Assembly (NCBI GenBank): GCA_963966185.1
Contig: CAWZYM010000074.1
Span: forward strand, 62,001-126,000
DNA from: Rhabditoides inermis
Taxonomy: Eukaryota; Nematoda; Chromadorea; Rhabditida; Rhabditidae
Reading direction: 5' to 3'
DNA length: 64,000 nucleotides
The notes under the pieces are model-generated. The model was not told where the DNA came from. It did no database searches and saw only the letters and a program-made list of their open reading frames with translations. Shown piece by piece: positions 52,227-64,000 of this stretch (position 1 is its first letter; each line of letters begins with the position of its first letter). Both the position numbers and the translations under genes were made by a program.

Positions 52227-54617
52227 GTGAAAAGAAAATACTGTATACCTTGCGTTTGTTCAGTTCATGATCTTGCCAGCTGATTCTACCAGTTAACCGA
52301 AGGTCTCACCGGTTCAGTGGTTTCTTTGGTGTCTTTGGTGTGTGTTGAGGGCGTCTGTTTCTTTCCCGTCAAGTGTCGTGGCTTTTGAGAGGCGGCAGCC
52401 AACCACTCATACTAGAGAGCCCGGAACACACACTCACACATCAAATTATCCTTGTTGCGCTTTCTCCCCCCCCTCTCTCTCTCTCTCCCTCCCTCCCCCT
52501 CTCTCTCTCTCTGCCTCATTTGCGCGGCGGTGCATGGAATGTGATTTGGGGCAACGCGCAGTTTCACCTATAGGGTCAACCTCGTCTCGATTATTCAATT
52601 TGCAGTCCCGTGAACGTTGAAAGCTCAGTCAGCTGAGAAGATGGAGGGAAGAGAGAGGAAGAGAGAGGGAGAGAGAGGGAGAAGGAGAGTGAGAGAGAGG
52701 GAGAGGGGGCACGCCATGCGGTGAGGCGATATATTGCAACTCTCGCGCATGGCTAGCCCATATATCCATTTCCTGGATGTCTATATAGGGAACGAGAAGA
52801 CGAAATCACACCCCACGTGGAAAGAGAGAGAAAGAGAGAGGAAGAGAGAAATGAGGGGAAGAACGATACCATAAGTGTTTTGCTGTAATTGTTTGTTTTA
52901 CACAATCTATTCGTTTCACCTAGAAAATATGTTTCTGAGTGTGACATTAACATTCCCATCTTTCTTTCTCCCCCCGTATTAACGATTTACTATAATGTTT
53001 GTAAATATGGGGATAAGATGTGTATTGGAGATGAGATAGGGACAAGGGAATGACAGGCCTCACGAAGCCTCGAAAACCCAGCCAGACTGACAGCCCCTAC
53101 CCTCTCTCTCTCTCTCTCCCTCTCTCTCGCTCTCTCTCTCTCCCTCTCTCCCTCTCTCCATCTCTCCATCTCTCCATCTCTCGATCAGATCCTTCTGGCC
53201 CCAGTAGTGAGTGGGGTTTGTGGTTTGAATGTTATTTGTGTGTGTAGATGGTCTATGACGGACGAAAACCATTTTAGCGTTACGTGTTTCTCGAGAGTAA
53301 AACTTGTTGTTGGGGACTTGCAACATCTCTCCTTCTCTTTCTCCTCTCCTCTCTCTATTTTTCTCTAGTCGATCTAGTCTCATTGGTTCTACTGTAACAG
53401 TGGTCACTGTTTTGGTCATTAGATTCTCTCATAAAATATAGATAAGGTTGAGGGATTTTGGGTTTTGGCCAAAATTGTTATTCATTTTCGTCTCTCTCTC
53501 TCTCTCTCTCTTCCATCTCTTCTCATCGCAGTACATACACAGTAACCAAAATTTGGAACAAAATGTAGCCATCTCTGCTTCTTTTTGGAATTTTTCAGAC
53601 ACATAAAGGCAAAGAAAAAAAACTAAATTGGATTAGAGGCTGAATCACACTGAAGGGCTTTTTCAATTAGAGAGTTTATTATAATTTAATTTGAGTAGGG
53701 AAGAGAGGGAGAGAGCGACGTACAGAAAGAGAGAGAGAGAGAGAGGGGGGGAGGATGGGAGGGGGAGAGAGTACCTATTCCCTTGTATGATGTAAGGACC
53801 TGCGTCTAGGAGCGCAGCACTATGGGAGAGTGAATGTGATATATTATGGCAGCAATGAGGCGAGGCCTTCATTGTCCCCTCCTTCCCTTCTCCTCTCCAT
53901 CTCTCCTCGCACGCTATGTGTATAGACGAGAAAGGATAGGATAGAGAGATGAGCGAGACAAGACAATTAATTTCCTTTCCTCTCCAATTTTAGGCGAGAA
54001 CTGTAGTAGATAGGTGGGTGCATACAGCAGATGCAAATCTCTTTTATGCTTATGATTCGCATGTCTTGTTTTCAAAACAATGCCCAAAACCGGCGATGGA
54101 TGAATGATTATTGTTTTTCTCATTTCCTCAGTATAAAACTATATTCTAGTTACAGTATTCTAGTTATTATGATAGTCCGATAGTACTAGATAGTAGATAC
54201 AAGATAGATCACGTTGTAGTGCTTATATCTCGATCACATACCTCTTTGAAAGTACAATTGTATAAGGATGTAGAATATAATCACGAGATTGCTGGAACAA
54301 CGCACTCTATAATCGGATCTAGATCTCAGTGAAACGTATTTAGTTTGTTCGCAGTGAAACTGAAACGCATTTAGTTTGTTCGGACTCTATGTCCAGGTGC
54401 TGTCTTCCTCTTTTCTTCTCGAGTCAGATAGTTCCCACGAGCTACTTTTTGGAAGAGAGATGGAATCATGATGTGAGAGGAAAGAGGAGAGGGATGTAAG
54501 AGAGGGGGGGGGGCGGATGAAACGCAACGGTTCGGAGCGGAAATTTGAGCGGGGTGAAACGGATGAAAAACATGCTGACGACATATGAAATACAATGTAA
54601 CCTCGATCACACAGTTC

Positions 54618-54656
<39 letters not shown>

Positions 54657-54842
54657 ATACCACTGCATTATTCACAAAGTGTACGTCGAATTGCCTAAAT
54701 CTCACTCCCAAATTAGCTCCTTGAGAACACGTTTCTCGACGAATACTTTTTGTGACTGTCTTTTTGTGTAGATGCAAAGAATATGTATTCTGGGGGGGGG
54801 GGTGAAACGTATAGGTATAGAAGAGAAACGTGTCGTTTTCAG

Positions 54843-57502
54843 GTGGGAACGTGTCCGAATGGTCTTCTGATCTGTCCTCGACCGGCCGATCCACACAGTT
54901 GTCGATGCGACAACCCTCACAACGTCTACAATATACCCGAGTTCGCGTTGAACAGGCGAGTTGCTAGTTTGAACTTTGAACATCGCTCTTTTCGCTGTGT
55001 CGTTTTCCGTGATTACTTTATTTCCGTCCCAGATATGCTATTAGTAGCTCTGCTATAAATGTCGCGCTATTTAGGTTGTAGTTTTGCCTGATTTATGAAA
55101 GGTAGTTTTTTGTTGGGTTCCTGGTCTGTGAGAGTGAGTCCAATACTCATTTTCCCACGTCTCTCTCTCTCTCTCTCCCTCTCTCTCTCAACTTTCCCCT
55201 TTCTCCCGTTCACATTTGCAATCCGATCCATTTGCGAATTTTGCGCAATTTTGAGGAGCACGCGAGGCTATGGGTTCATGTTTCTCTCTCTGTGTCTCCC
55301 TCGCCTGCTCCTCCTCCTCCTCCTTCTTCTCCTCCTGCTCCTCCTCCTCATTCCGCTCTCCTGCTCTCACTGCTCCACTATCTCTCATCATCTCTCATAT
55401 TTCTATTTTCAATCGCAGAGAGGGTGTGTAATTGTGGTGAAAGAATGAGAGAGGGACCGAAACTTTTGTCTTTCAGTTGATTTATGAGTATGAGAACCTA
55501 TAAATAAGCTGGGAAATAAACGCAAGGTATTTCTTCTTTTTTCATAAAAGAGCTTACAATGTTATTTTCTAAATGGAGAATTCGAAAGGACATCCCGTAA
55601 TATACACTTTTCCGACGGCAAAACAAACCCTCTCTAATCAGCATTTCATTCCCTTTCCCGCCAGTATTGCCTTCGTTCCTACAACTCCGGTAAAATTTTA
55701 TTACTAATATATTAACTCACCACAGATCTGACACAGACTCTGTCCGAGATCTGTGTGGAGTCTGTGACAGACCTGTTAGGAGCAGATCTGTCACAGATTT
55801 GCTACAGATCTGCTACAGATCTGTCACAGATGATTTTTTTTTACGTTGAATGTCAATTCCTTCCTTTCCGTTGAGCTTATTCCACCTCGATTCGTGCAAA
55901 CCCAAAATCACACAACTACTATCTAACCACAGTCATAGAAAAATCGATTTCAAATAACAAACATCGATTTCGATAACCTTGTTTATTTTGAGGCAATCTT
56001 TCAACATAAAATAACAACAATTTGTCGAAGATTTCTTGAATCGCCAATCCGGCGCCCTCTCTTCTTCTGCTTCTTCTTTCTTCGTTCTTCTTCTCTCCCT
56101 GACTTGCCAGCTTCGTTCAATCAACACGACGACACACGCTCACGTAATCTGCAATTACGAGATCAACATGATACACAGGATACACATTGCACATAAATCA
56201 ACACTACAACATTTTCACAATCCGTTCATACGAAACAATAGAGTTGTGCTCACCTTCATTGCTCCTTGTTGTTGGGAAAGCGGCAGGCAGCATCAGCAGC
56301 ACCATCAGCACTGCATCAGAGAACGGCTATTTGTCTACAATGAGATAATCGCATGTAATGATAACACACAATTGACATACTCGAAATGCATATGAATATA
56401 CATGTCAAAACATCATTTAAACATAACAAAACATTCCACCGTCGTGAAAAAAAAACAAGAACAAGCAGGACAGCTGATGATGATGACATTGCCAAAACCG
56501 GCTACAGTCATCAAAATCATGAATGTTTTCGTTCCAAGACCAATTTTAAATTCGAAAGTATGACTAATAAATTAGTTGCAAAATTTTACTACTAATTTAT
56601 TAGTGCTAAATTAGTAGTAGGAAACCGCAATGATTTATGAATAATAAATGAGTTATAAACTTTTATTACTAATAAATGAAGCTGATTTATTACTATCAAA
56701 TTTTCATTAGTAATAAGTTACTAATTTATTACCCGGCGTGAATATCCTAGAAGTATTCGTCGCATATAATGCGCCACTATAGTTCAGACACGTAGAAAAC
56801 AATAGCCCCACTCGTCATGACTACCGGGAAAACGAGGGCTAAAGAACGCGAGGACCGGCGGGAATCCGAAATTCCGTTAGAGAGGGAGAGTGTAAGAAGA
56901 GAGGAGGCGACTGCGCGGAATTATGCATATAGGCACCTCTATTCCTGGCAGCCTATGGAGCAGGCGGGCGGAGGAGGAGCAGGGGAGAAGGAGCAGAGGG
57001 AGCAGTGGGGAGGAGAGAGGGAGCAGGGGAGGAGAAGGAGCAGAAGAATCCATTCATACTCCATCACATGCTTTCTGTCACTAGGAAACGCGCGGGGCAA
57101 CCGAAACAATGCAACATTTTTGTTGAGCACGTTTGTTCGCGATTTTGTGAAAGTGAACGGAAAAAGGACACGTGTCAGCATGCATATAAGTAATACCACG
57201 CTACATGTTTCGAAGATGTTTTGAGCAGATTCGTCATCATAGTCATCATGGCAACCTCCTTTTAGCGAATTGAGGAATAGTGAGGGTAATTTGAAGTTTG
57301 GGTGCGTACATTGATATAACCCATAAATACAAGTATGACATCATCTGTTCGCAACGTGTGATTTCCTCCTTCAAAATGTCGCGGAGCCTTTTGATTTTTC
57401 TCAGACATTGTAATAAGTGTTACACAATGTAACATATACGCGTTCTTTTGTGTCCCATGCAGCCCAGTGAGTATCTTTTTTCGCAAAGGTAGCGGGATGC
57501 GC

Positions 57503-57537
<35 letters not shown>

Positions 57538-57550
57538 GCTCTCTCTCTCG

Positions 57551-57584
<34 letters not shown>

Positions 57585-60500
57585 TCCCGAAGAAGCTGTC
57601 ATGTTGCCGAGAAGTGATAGGGAATGAATGTGCGTTGGAATGAGGAGGGGAGGGATAGAAATGACAGATTGATCCTCGAGCGCCCAAGGTGTTCGCAGGG
57701 CTCAATCACCACCGCAAGTCTATTAGCAGACAACTAAGTGTTCGGGTTGGTACAAACTAAGGTAAACAAGTAAACAACATAGTAAACAGCAGGGTAAACA
57801 ACAACAATCGTGCGTTGCAGTAGCGGGATGACGCCCCTGTGGGAGCTGTCCGTGTCTCCCCCTCTGCCACCGGCCTTCGATCGACTCACACAACAGTGCT
57901 GCCAAGCAGCGTCAGACTGCTGTCAGCACACACTCAAACACGACCCCGGCGACACAGGTATCGAGCGATTATCGATTACCCACACCTGTAAGATTCTCCT
58001 AGTTTGTTTTCATAAACCTTTGTGTATGGGTAAACATCCGTGCGAAGGACAGGAAGTGCAGGAAGGAAAGTACAGAGAATTAGCGCCACAGAGAGTGGGA
58101 AACGAGAAAGGGAGGAGCGGGAGAGGGACGGAAGGTCTTCCTGGGAGCCTGTACATACATTTGCATGTTTAAAAATAGGCGAGTTGCGTCGCTTCCGTTT
58201 TTTGATCATCAATCTCTTCGAATATGCTTGAAGTGAGAGTGAGAAGAGCAGTTTTTTTTTGGCATGTTCAAAACACGTGACAGCGAGTGACGATAGGGCT
58301 GTATTGGACCGAGTGTCATACTCAATGATATTGACGCGGCCACCCAAATTGGCTGCTACTGCTACATAGCAAACAAAATTCTCGTACAGTGAGCGGTGAA
58401 TCTAGTATTTTTCGAGAAAGAGGCATGGTCGCTACACCAAATCCAAAAAAATCACTTCACATGTCTTCTTACTCTGCTTTCCCATATTTCCCGTCGTCTT
58501 TGAGACTGTCTCGTCCAAGCTATAATTTTCTTTGCAGTGCTCTACGTGTATTTAAACAACAATCACGCAATTACGGAACCACTTTCTGCAATTTCGGGGA
58601 CACTGGGCTGACCAAAGTCCGGTCGCGTTTTGCTACTTCTCTGGACGATTTAGCCTCGCGCGGAAATAAAGTGGCCTCCGAAAGCGCATCTTTATTCGGG
58701 CGAGTCCAATCGGCGACGCAATGCAATTGCCACGCTAGCGTGTTCCCTCACTCCCACGAGGAAGTGGGATGGGAATGCAACCCGCAGGTCGCCCTTGTTT
58801 CTGAAAGTCATAATCAGCCTCGACGTGCATTAGCACAAAAGCCCCGGGGAGAAGGGTGTAATGTGTAATCTAGATGATGGCTCGTTGCGCATTCTCCCAT
58901 TCCCAGAAGGCTCTCATTGAGAGCATCTATTTGGGGATTAGAATAGGCCGAGACGAACCGCCGATTGCGCGCCTGTCCCCCGAGTCTCGTTAAACGTCGA
59001 AGTGTCACCGCATTGCAATCACAACTCTTGGTAATTGAATGCGCGAAATGAGAGAGAAAGAGAGTGGGATTCGCTCACGAGGGGCACTTCCTATTTATAG
59101 TGTTTCGTTGTGCGTGTCTGGTCGAGTGCGCGCATCTGTTTCGGTCGGGAAAAGGCCGTTCGATTGGGAACCCGGCGGGGATTTGCGTTTTATCCACAAA
59201 AAGGTGTGCATTTCCGCGAAAAGCTGTTTTGGCGACTTAGTGGCGCGGGCAGAGAAAAGAAGCGAAGACGTGGGTGGTCCAGACGTCGTGGGGAAATGGG
59301 AGAGAGAGAGAGAGAGAGATGCGAGGGACTCGCGGTTGAGCCGATTTGCCTGTGCGTGCAGTGCAGGGGGATGCTTTATGGTGTATGTCTGCTTTTGGAA
59401 TGATGTTTGAAATAGACAGAAGGGCCCAAGGGACTACTTGCGGGGTCATGCCATATAATACCCAGTGAGATATGATGGAATGGTCCGGATAAGAAGTGAT
59501 GGTGCCGCCAGACCACCCACGAAGCCGATAAAACGGTAGAAAAAGAGAAAAGTTGACTTGACTGTCTGAATGTCGGATCAGACTCGATTTGATATATGAT
59601 AAGAAAAACGGAACAATCTCAGGGGAGCTGTTTTCTGTGGCAAGGGACCACACTTAGTCAACGTGCATATTTTATTACAGTACCACCCCACTTGAACTAA
59701 TTTTTTTTCAGTTTGCCCCGCCACATGGGATGGATGGCAGTGCTTCGAAGCGCAGTCAGAACCCACCTTCGTCCAGAAAACATGCCCTTCCTATATCTAC
59801 GGAGACCAGCCTAGATACATCAGCGAACCTAGTGAGTAGTGACATTCACATCCATCTACACCATACTCGTCATATCTCACTACGATCTTTGTAGACGTGC
59901 GCAAGGAGTGCACAGTGGATGGCTGGGGCCACGCGCCTGAGGGGAACAGAGACGCAGAGTGGACAGACTACTCAAAGTGCCAGGAACAGGTAGGTAATAC
60001 AGTAATCCTGACACAAACAATTATTAAGTACAATGAAATTCAACAAACTCTGTGGAGAACATGTAGCATTGTTTCGGTTGGCCCATGTGTGTTTTTGGTT
60101 GGCTGTACTTGAGTGACGCGTGGGGTGAAGGGACGGAGGGACGGCGGTTCGTTAGACCGGGTGAGTCGCACCTTCGAACCGACTGATTGCTACACAAAAC
60201 ATGTAACGCCGTTTCAGCCTCCATCTTGCGCACCTATTCTCGCCAACGCGGAAGCGAATTCCAATTCACGCAAATAGCGACTCTCACTCACTCTCGCTCA
60301 CTCTAAGCGTGCCAAACCCTGAAGAGGGAAATTGCTCTAGATTGGGAGATTGGGAGCGAGTGACCGGAGCGCCTTATTGCAACCTACGAGAAGCATATGA
60401 GTTCCGCGGGATCACGCGACAAATATATTAGTTTCCCAAAATATATCTGTGCGCAACTCGAATTGCAAAACTTTTTTCAACTACCGTAGGCGCGTGTCGT

Positions 60501-60833
60501 GCTTCAGGGTTCACGCTTTTCGGCGGGAATTTTAAATTGGATTACAGGAGGCGCAGGTGAAATTGATCGCCGGACTGCTCGCGTTCTCTGTGAGCGTGCT
60601 GGTTGTTGTGCCGGCCGTCCTGGCATTGACGATGATCAGGTAAACAAGTAAACAAACAAGTAAACAAACAAACAAACAATGTTTCAGGCCGCTCAATTCG
60701 GAGCCGGTATTCATCATTCATCGTCACCTTCTTGTCTCGTTTCTGCTCTCAGCTGTGTCCTACCTCTTCAACTCTGTTTTCTTCGTTGTGGACGGGGCGC
60801 CGGGAGACATTCTCTACTTCACAAACCATGTAC

Positions 60834-60877
<44 letters not shown>

Positions 60878-61935
60878 ATTTTCTCTATTACAACCCGCAC
60901 CTCGAACGTTTGGAACAATTTACTTTGGTAGACAGTTTGTACGTTTCCGTCTGTCAGAGGAAGTAGCGTAGAGTAGATTAGTTTAGTAGAACTCATTTTC
61001 AAAATAGCGGAACTCATTTCAAAGTACAAAGTCGCACTTCTCTCACTTTTCACATCCGATGTTCAAGCATAGGGACTGCCTCTTTCTTCTCTCTAAACGA
61101 AAATACATAAAAAAAAAATACATAAAACATAACAAAATATATACAGAATAATAATTAAAAAAAAATTTTCAGATCGCCTGCCGCATAGCGTTTGTGATCC
61201 AGCTTCGTTTTCTACGACTTTCCACATTCAGTTGGATGCTTGCAGAAGGTACGGTAGTTTAAGGAACATACCACTCTAAATTTAGTGCATGAACTAGGGC
61301 TTCTACGTGAAAGAACATGAAAATACAATAACTTTTAAATAATAATCTATATGCCAGAACATGGAAAGAAATAGTCGTAGTTTTTTTAATCGTAGTGAGA
61401 AATATCGATTTCGAGTGGCATAATGGACGCGTGCATATCGGCTTTGAAGTGGTATACTCCTTTAACAGATGCAACCCACAAATAAAAAAAGTATAGTCTC
61501 TGACTACTTACTTACAAGATATTCACAACCTGCATTTCTACGGGATAGTATCATGAAACTGTCTAATTGCGTTCAGGTGTGTATCTCTACCGTCTCTTGC
61601 GGGGCAGCCGCACCGAGGAGTCACTGCTACCCTACAAGATACTCTGCTGGGGTGAGTACGTTCAACACACGTTTTCAAGTTTTCACCTGATACGTTTTTT
61701 TTTTTAAATAAAAGTAACTATGGCAGGTGTTCCTCTCCTTCTATCGATCGTCTACAGTGCTCTGCGACAGACGTTTGACAATGAGGCGTGCTGGGTGAGT
61801 ACGCTCCGCCCATCTAAGCCACGCCCTTTAACAAATCACTTACAGGTGTCCCCATCCCACCACACGCACATTGAATCGCTGGTGATCGCGCCGTGTCTCA
61901 TCGCTATTTGTGTGAGTTTTTGTCCGATCCGATCC

Positions 61936-61976
<41 letters not shown>

Positions 61977-63120
61977 AGAGAGAGTGAGAGAGAGAGAGTG
62001 AAAGAGAGAGAGTGAGAGAGAGAGAGTGAGAGAGAGAGAGTGAGAGAGAGTGAGAGAGTGAGAGAGAGAGAGTGAGAGAGAGAGAGAGTGAGAGAGAGTG
62101 AGTGAGTGAGTGAGTGAGTAAGTGAGTGAGTGAGTGAGTGAGTGAGTGAGTGAGTGAGTGAGTGAGTGAGTGAGTGAGTGAGTGAGTGAGTGAGTGAGTG
62201 AGTGAGTGAGTGAGTGAGTGAGTGAGTGAGTGAGTGAGTGAGTGAGTGAGTGAGTGAGTGAGTGAGTGAGTGAGTGAGTGAGTGAGAGAGAGAGAGAGAC
62301 GTAGTGGGTGTATGAATACTATGATTCCAGGCGAATGTGCTTCTTGTGTGTGTGATTATGTGTATCCTGGTGAAGAAGCTGCGATACAACCCGCACCTCG
62401 AACCCATGCAGTACAAGTGAGTTGCGAACCGAATCTGAGATGATGATCCCTTTGAAACCGATGCTCCTTTGGTTCCTTTAGGATTCCCTTGATTAATAAT
62501 GAAAGATCCTGTAATAGGTGGTCCGCGAAATAAGGTCTTCATTGTAGACGCGTAAGCTTCTTCAAAATTTCGCCACCATACCAGGCCAGGTCTAAAAAGA
62601 TAACTCTTAACTTATTAACTGCTGCTCCTCCACTATTGGCACTACTATGTAACACAAAAGTCTTTTCCTTTTTCTTGAATACACAATACACCGTGCACAC
62701 ATTGTAGGAAGGCTGTGCGGGCCGCTCTGATGCTGATCCCTGTGTTCGGACTCCACTTCCTGTTCACTATCTACCGCTTGCCCAGCCAGAGCCACCAGAT
62801 CATCAACCTAGTACTCGATGGACTACAGGTGGGCGTGGCTTTGATGGGCGTGGTCTAACTCGTCTGGTTCAGGGCTCGTTCGCGGCTATCATCCTGGTGT
62901 ACACGAATCGCTCTGTCATCGAGGGGGTTCGACGGGGATACAAAGCTCTCCGGGAGAAACACGACCTGAGGAGGTGTGTGTGTGTGTGTGTGTTTTAAAA
63001 ATATTTTCTTGTCTGCTGCCTGCTAAAATTAATTTCCTCTTTTATTTTTGTAGAGAGTGCGCTGCTCGCTCATCTTCGACCACCAACAATAAGCTACCGC
63101 TCGTCGCCGGCGAGCGATAA
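54843..63120 (+). CDS. Secretin-type (class B) G-protein-coupled receptor with hormone-receptor domain
   Basis: Exons: 54843-54955, 57821-57957, 59712-59831, 59895-59989, 60548-60639, 60688-60829, 61173-61248, 61577-61651, 61727-61794, 61846-61911, 62331-62416, 62708-62828, 62873-62973, 63054-63120. All phases match, giving 453 codons including the stop. A Cys-rich N-terminal part (CPNGLLICPRPADPHSCRC) precedes the hormone-receptor fold. That fold reads CPATWDGWQCFE, CPSYIYG, RKECTVDGWG and WTDYSKC, which are the class B cysteines with the W/D core. Seven hydrophobic segments follow, with TFSWMLAEGVYLYRLL in TM3, NEACW in loop 2, VKKLRYNP after TM5 and LDGLQGSFAAIILVYTNRSV in TM7. No GAIN/GPS domain is seen, so it looks hormone-type rather than adhesion-type. 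Intron 1 uses a GC donor (AACAG|GCGAGT). The peptide ligand is unknown. Confidence 0.9.
55721..55831. repeat. Array of overlapping CAGATCTG palindromes
   Basis: CAGATCTG, GAGATCTGTG and CTACAGATCTG recur about seven times, with CTGTCACAG linkers, in 110 bp of GPCR intron 1. AT-rich sequence flanks it. It was not seen elsewhere in the window. Confidence 0.85.
56560..56735. repeat. AT-rich TTACTAATTTATTA reiteration
   Basis: Words TTTATTACTAAT, ACTAATTTATTA and TTAGTAGTA are repeated and partly self-complementary. The segment GGTAAAATTTTATTACTAAT at about 55689-55708 mirrors the right end GTTACTAATTTATTACCCGG. The two could be the ends of a roughly 1.05 kb inverted-repeat element in GPCR intron 1. 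Confidence 0.4.
61938..62303. repeat. (GA)n and (TGAG)n satellite in a GPCR intron
   Basis: The (GA)n tract passes into about 45 TGAG units. It fills nearly the whole intron between exons 61846-61911 and 62331-62416. Donor GTGAGTTT shares the TGAG word, so the array may have grown from the splice-site region. Confidence 0.97.
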
Positions 63121-63375
63121 GCCCCGCCCAGTCTGACTCCGCCACATCTGGACCACTCACTCGCTTGGTTGGACCACCCACATAGTCACTGTCTTTTGTC
63201 ATTTGTCTCACACTCGGGGTACATCGCGAAACGTGCTAAATATGTTTTAATATAGTGTCCAAAATTGCCAGTCATCTCCTATGTTTTGTACATAATATTT
63301 GCCTCACGACATTGTCATAAAGTTATTCTCATCTGAAACGAATTATGATAGCACAACACAATCGGCAAAACCTCA
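63121..63375. other. GPCR 3' flank
   Basis: Begins with the GC-rich pair AAGCCCCGCCC / GACTCCGCCAC right after the stop codon, then AT-rich sequence with several weak poly(A)-like words. No clear AATAAA was found. Confidence 0.5.
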
Positions 63376-63447
63376 TGGAGGTATGGGGAATTGAACCCCA
63401 GCCCTCTCCCATGCTAAGGGAGCGCTCTACCACTGAGCTATACCCCC
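63376..63447 (-). tRNA. trnA-AGC: tRNA-Ala (anticodon AGC)
   Basis: A 72-nt cloverleaf on the minus strand. The acceptor GGGGGTA pairs with TACCTCC. D arm TAGCTCAGTGGTAGAGC, anticodon arm CTCCC-TTAGCAT-GGGAG, and T arm TGGGG-TTCAATT-CCCCA are present. A and B boxes are intact. It lies about 250 bp past the GPCR stop, in opposite orientation. Confidence 0.96.
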
Positions 63448-64000
63448 AACGGCACACTGAGAGAAAGGAGCAGTGATGCACTTGCTAGTGAAAATAGTGT
63501 GAGAGACGGAAAGACGGGAGAGGGAAGACGACGACTCACACATCCTGTCACACGTTCGCTACGCAAACAGCCGGAGAGGCGACAATGCAGTATTGTGAGA
63601 GTGTGGCTGCGTGGTCTCACCCTTTCCCATCCAGGATCGGTAGACAGACAGTATGCGCAACTGCCTTGGGGAGAGCCAGACAGCGTGTGGCGACTGCGCC
63701 CTCGCAGCGGCGCGCGCTCTCTCGCTCGCCCCGGCCGGTTCCCCGGCCAGCCAGACACACTTGTTTGTATACAATACTCGCCTCGGCTGCTGGCTGCGAC
63801 GACGACGCATGCAGTAAACACCCCCCCCCCGACGACGGGGGAGAGACACAACACACACAACACGCCGCACCACGCAATCTTTATTCCCGCTTACATTTTG
63901 TATCCTCATTCCCTAACCACCCTAGTGGAAACTCCGACAATTAACTCGCCGGGCCCTTATTTAATCTCTGTACTTCTGAGAGTCTCGTACATGCATCAGC
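63448..64000. other. Right-edge region, unassigned
   Basis: GC-rich from about 63600 to 63850. AATAAA on the minus strand at about 63881-63886 could be the 3' end of a minus-strand gene. No frame here shows a recognisable family, and the open frames overlap on both strands without splice support. Confidence 0.35.

Noticed and set aside
58389..58868. 159-codon open frame in the GPCR
   Set aside because: Lies inside an intron, no family likeness, no splice junctions, composition not gene-like.
61904..62542. 212-codon Ser/Leu/Thr/His repeat frame; CRISPR-like regularity
   Set aside because: It is the (TGAG)n and (GA)n satellite in a GPCR intron. There are no spacers, so not a CRISPR array.
63438..63909. 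Minus-strand frames of 86-141 codons at the right edge
   Set aside because: Three overlapping frames on one strand, no family, no splice evidence; GC-rich composition alone explains the openness.

Overview
The window is nuclear DNA of an animal. It is intron-dense: most coding exons are 40-200 nt and many introns are under 120 nt. The gene set is metazoan: a TMEM132-family membrane protein, kinesin-II subunit KIF3A, type II PIP kinase, mitochondrial GUF1, glucosamine-6-phosphate deaminase, a secretin-type GPCR and remnants of mitochondrial ribosomal protein mL11. Small introns, simple-sequence introns and the gene mix suggest an early-branching invertebrate such as a sponge; that is inference, since no species marker was seen. 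All gene models were built by hand from reading frame, splice-site consensus and intron phase, and no alignment was run.

Layout. 1-9168 (minus): 5' nineteen coding exons of a TMEM132 gene that runs off the left edge. Its introns hold a minisatellite copying its own 3' splice site, two inverted-repeat elements, a tRNA-Asn and a tRNA-like sequence. 9169-11892: microsatellite-rich, no gene seen. 11893-16788 (minus): complete GUF1 in 20 exons, with two opposed LINE fragments in one intron. 17302-19147 and 19400-23216 (minus): two neighbouring diverged paralogues with a possible LOTUS/OST-HTH-like fold. The upstream one starts 647 bp from, and divergent to, PIP4K2 (23864-28298, plus, 12 exons, 406 aa). 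28954-32648 (plus): complete KIF3A, 21 exons, 663 aa.

The 3' end of KIF3A begins a roughly 5 kb segment (32316-37147) that recurs diverged at 40913-45992. Between and after the copies lie an orphan last exon of mL11, a Cys/His-rich coiled-coil gene (38369-39301), several inverted repeats, and a stop-containing piece of mL11. The duplicated block carries a ladder of exon-like segments with conserved splice signals that I cannot assign. 48017-50040 (minus): complete GNPDA with all catalytic residues. 54843-63120 (plus): secretin-type GPCR, possibly starting at 52089. 63376-63447 (minus): tRNA-Ala(AGC).

The genes are unrelated housekeeping and signalling functions and form no evident pathway. 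Intron architecture is the unifying oddity. A paired GGGCGG-type motif sits just inside the 5' splice site of many introns, usually on the sense strand. ATCGATTGATT and GTAAACAA words and (GA)n or (CT)n tracts fill most others.
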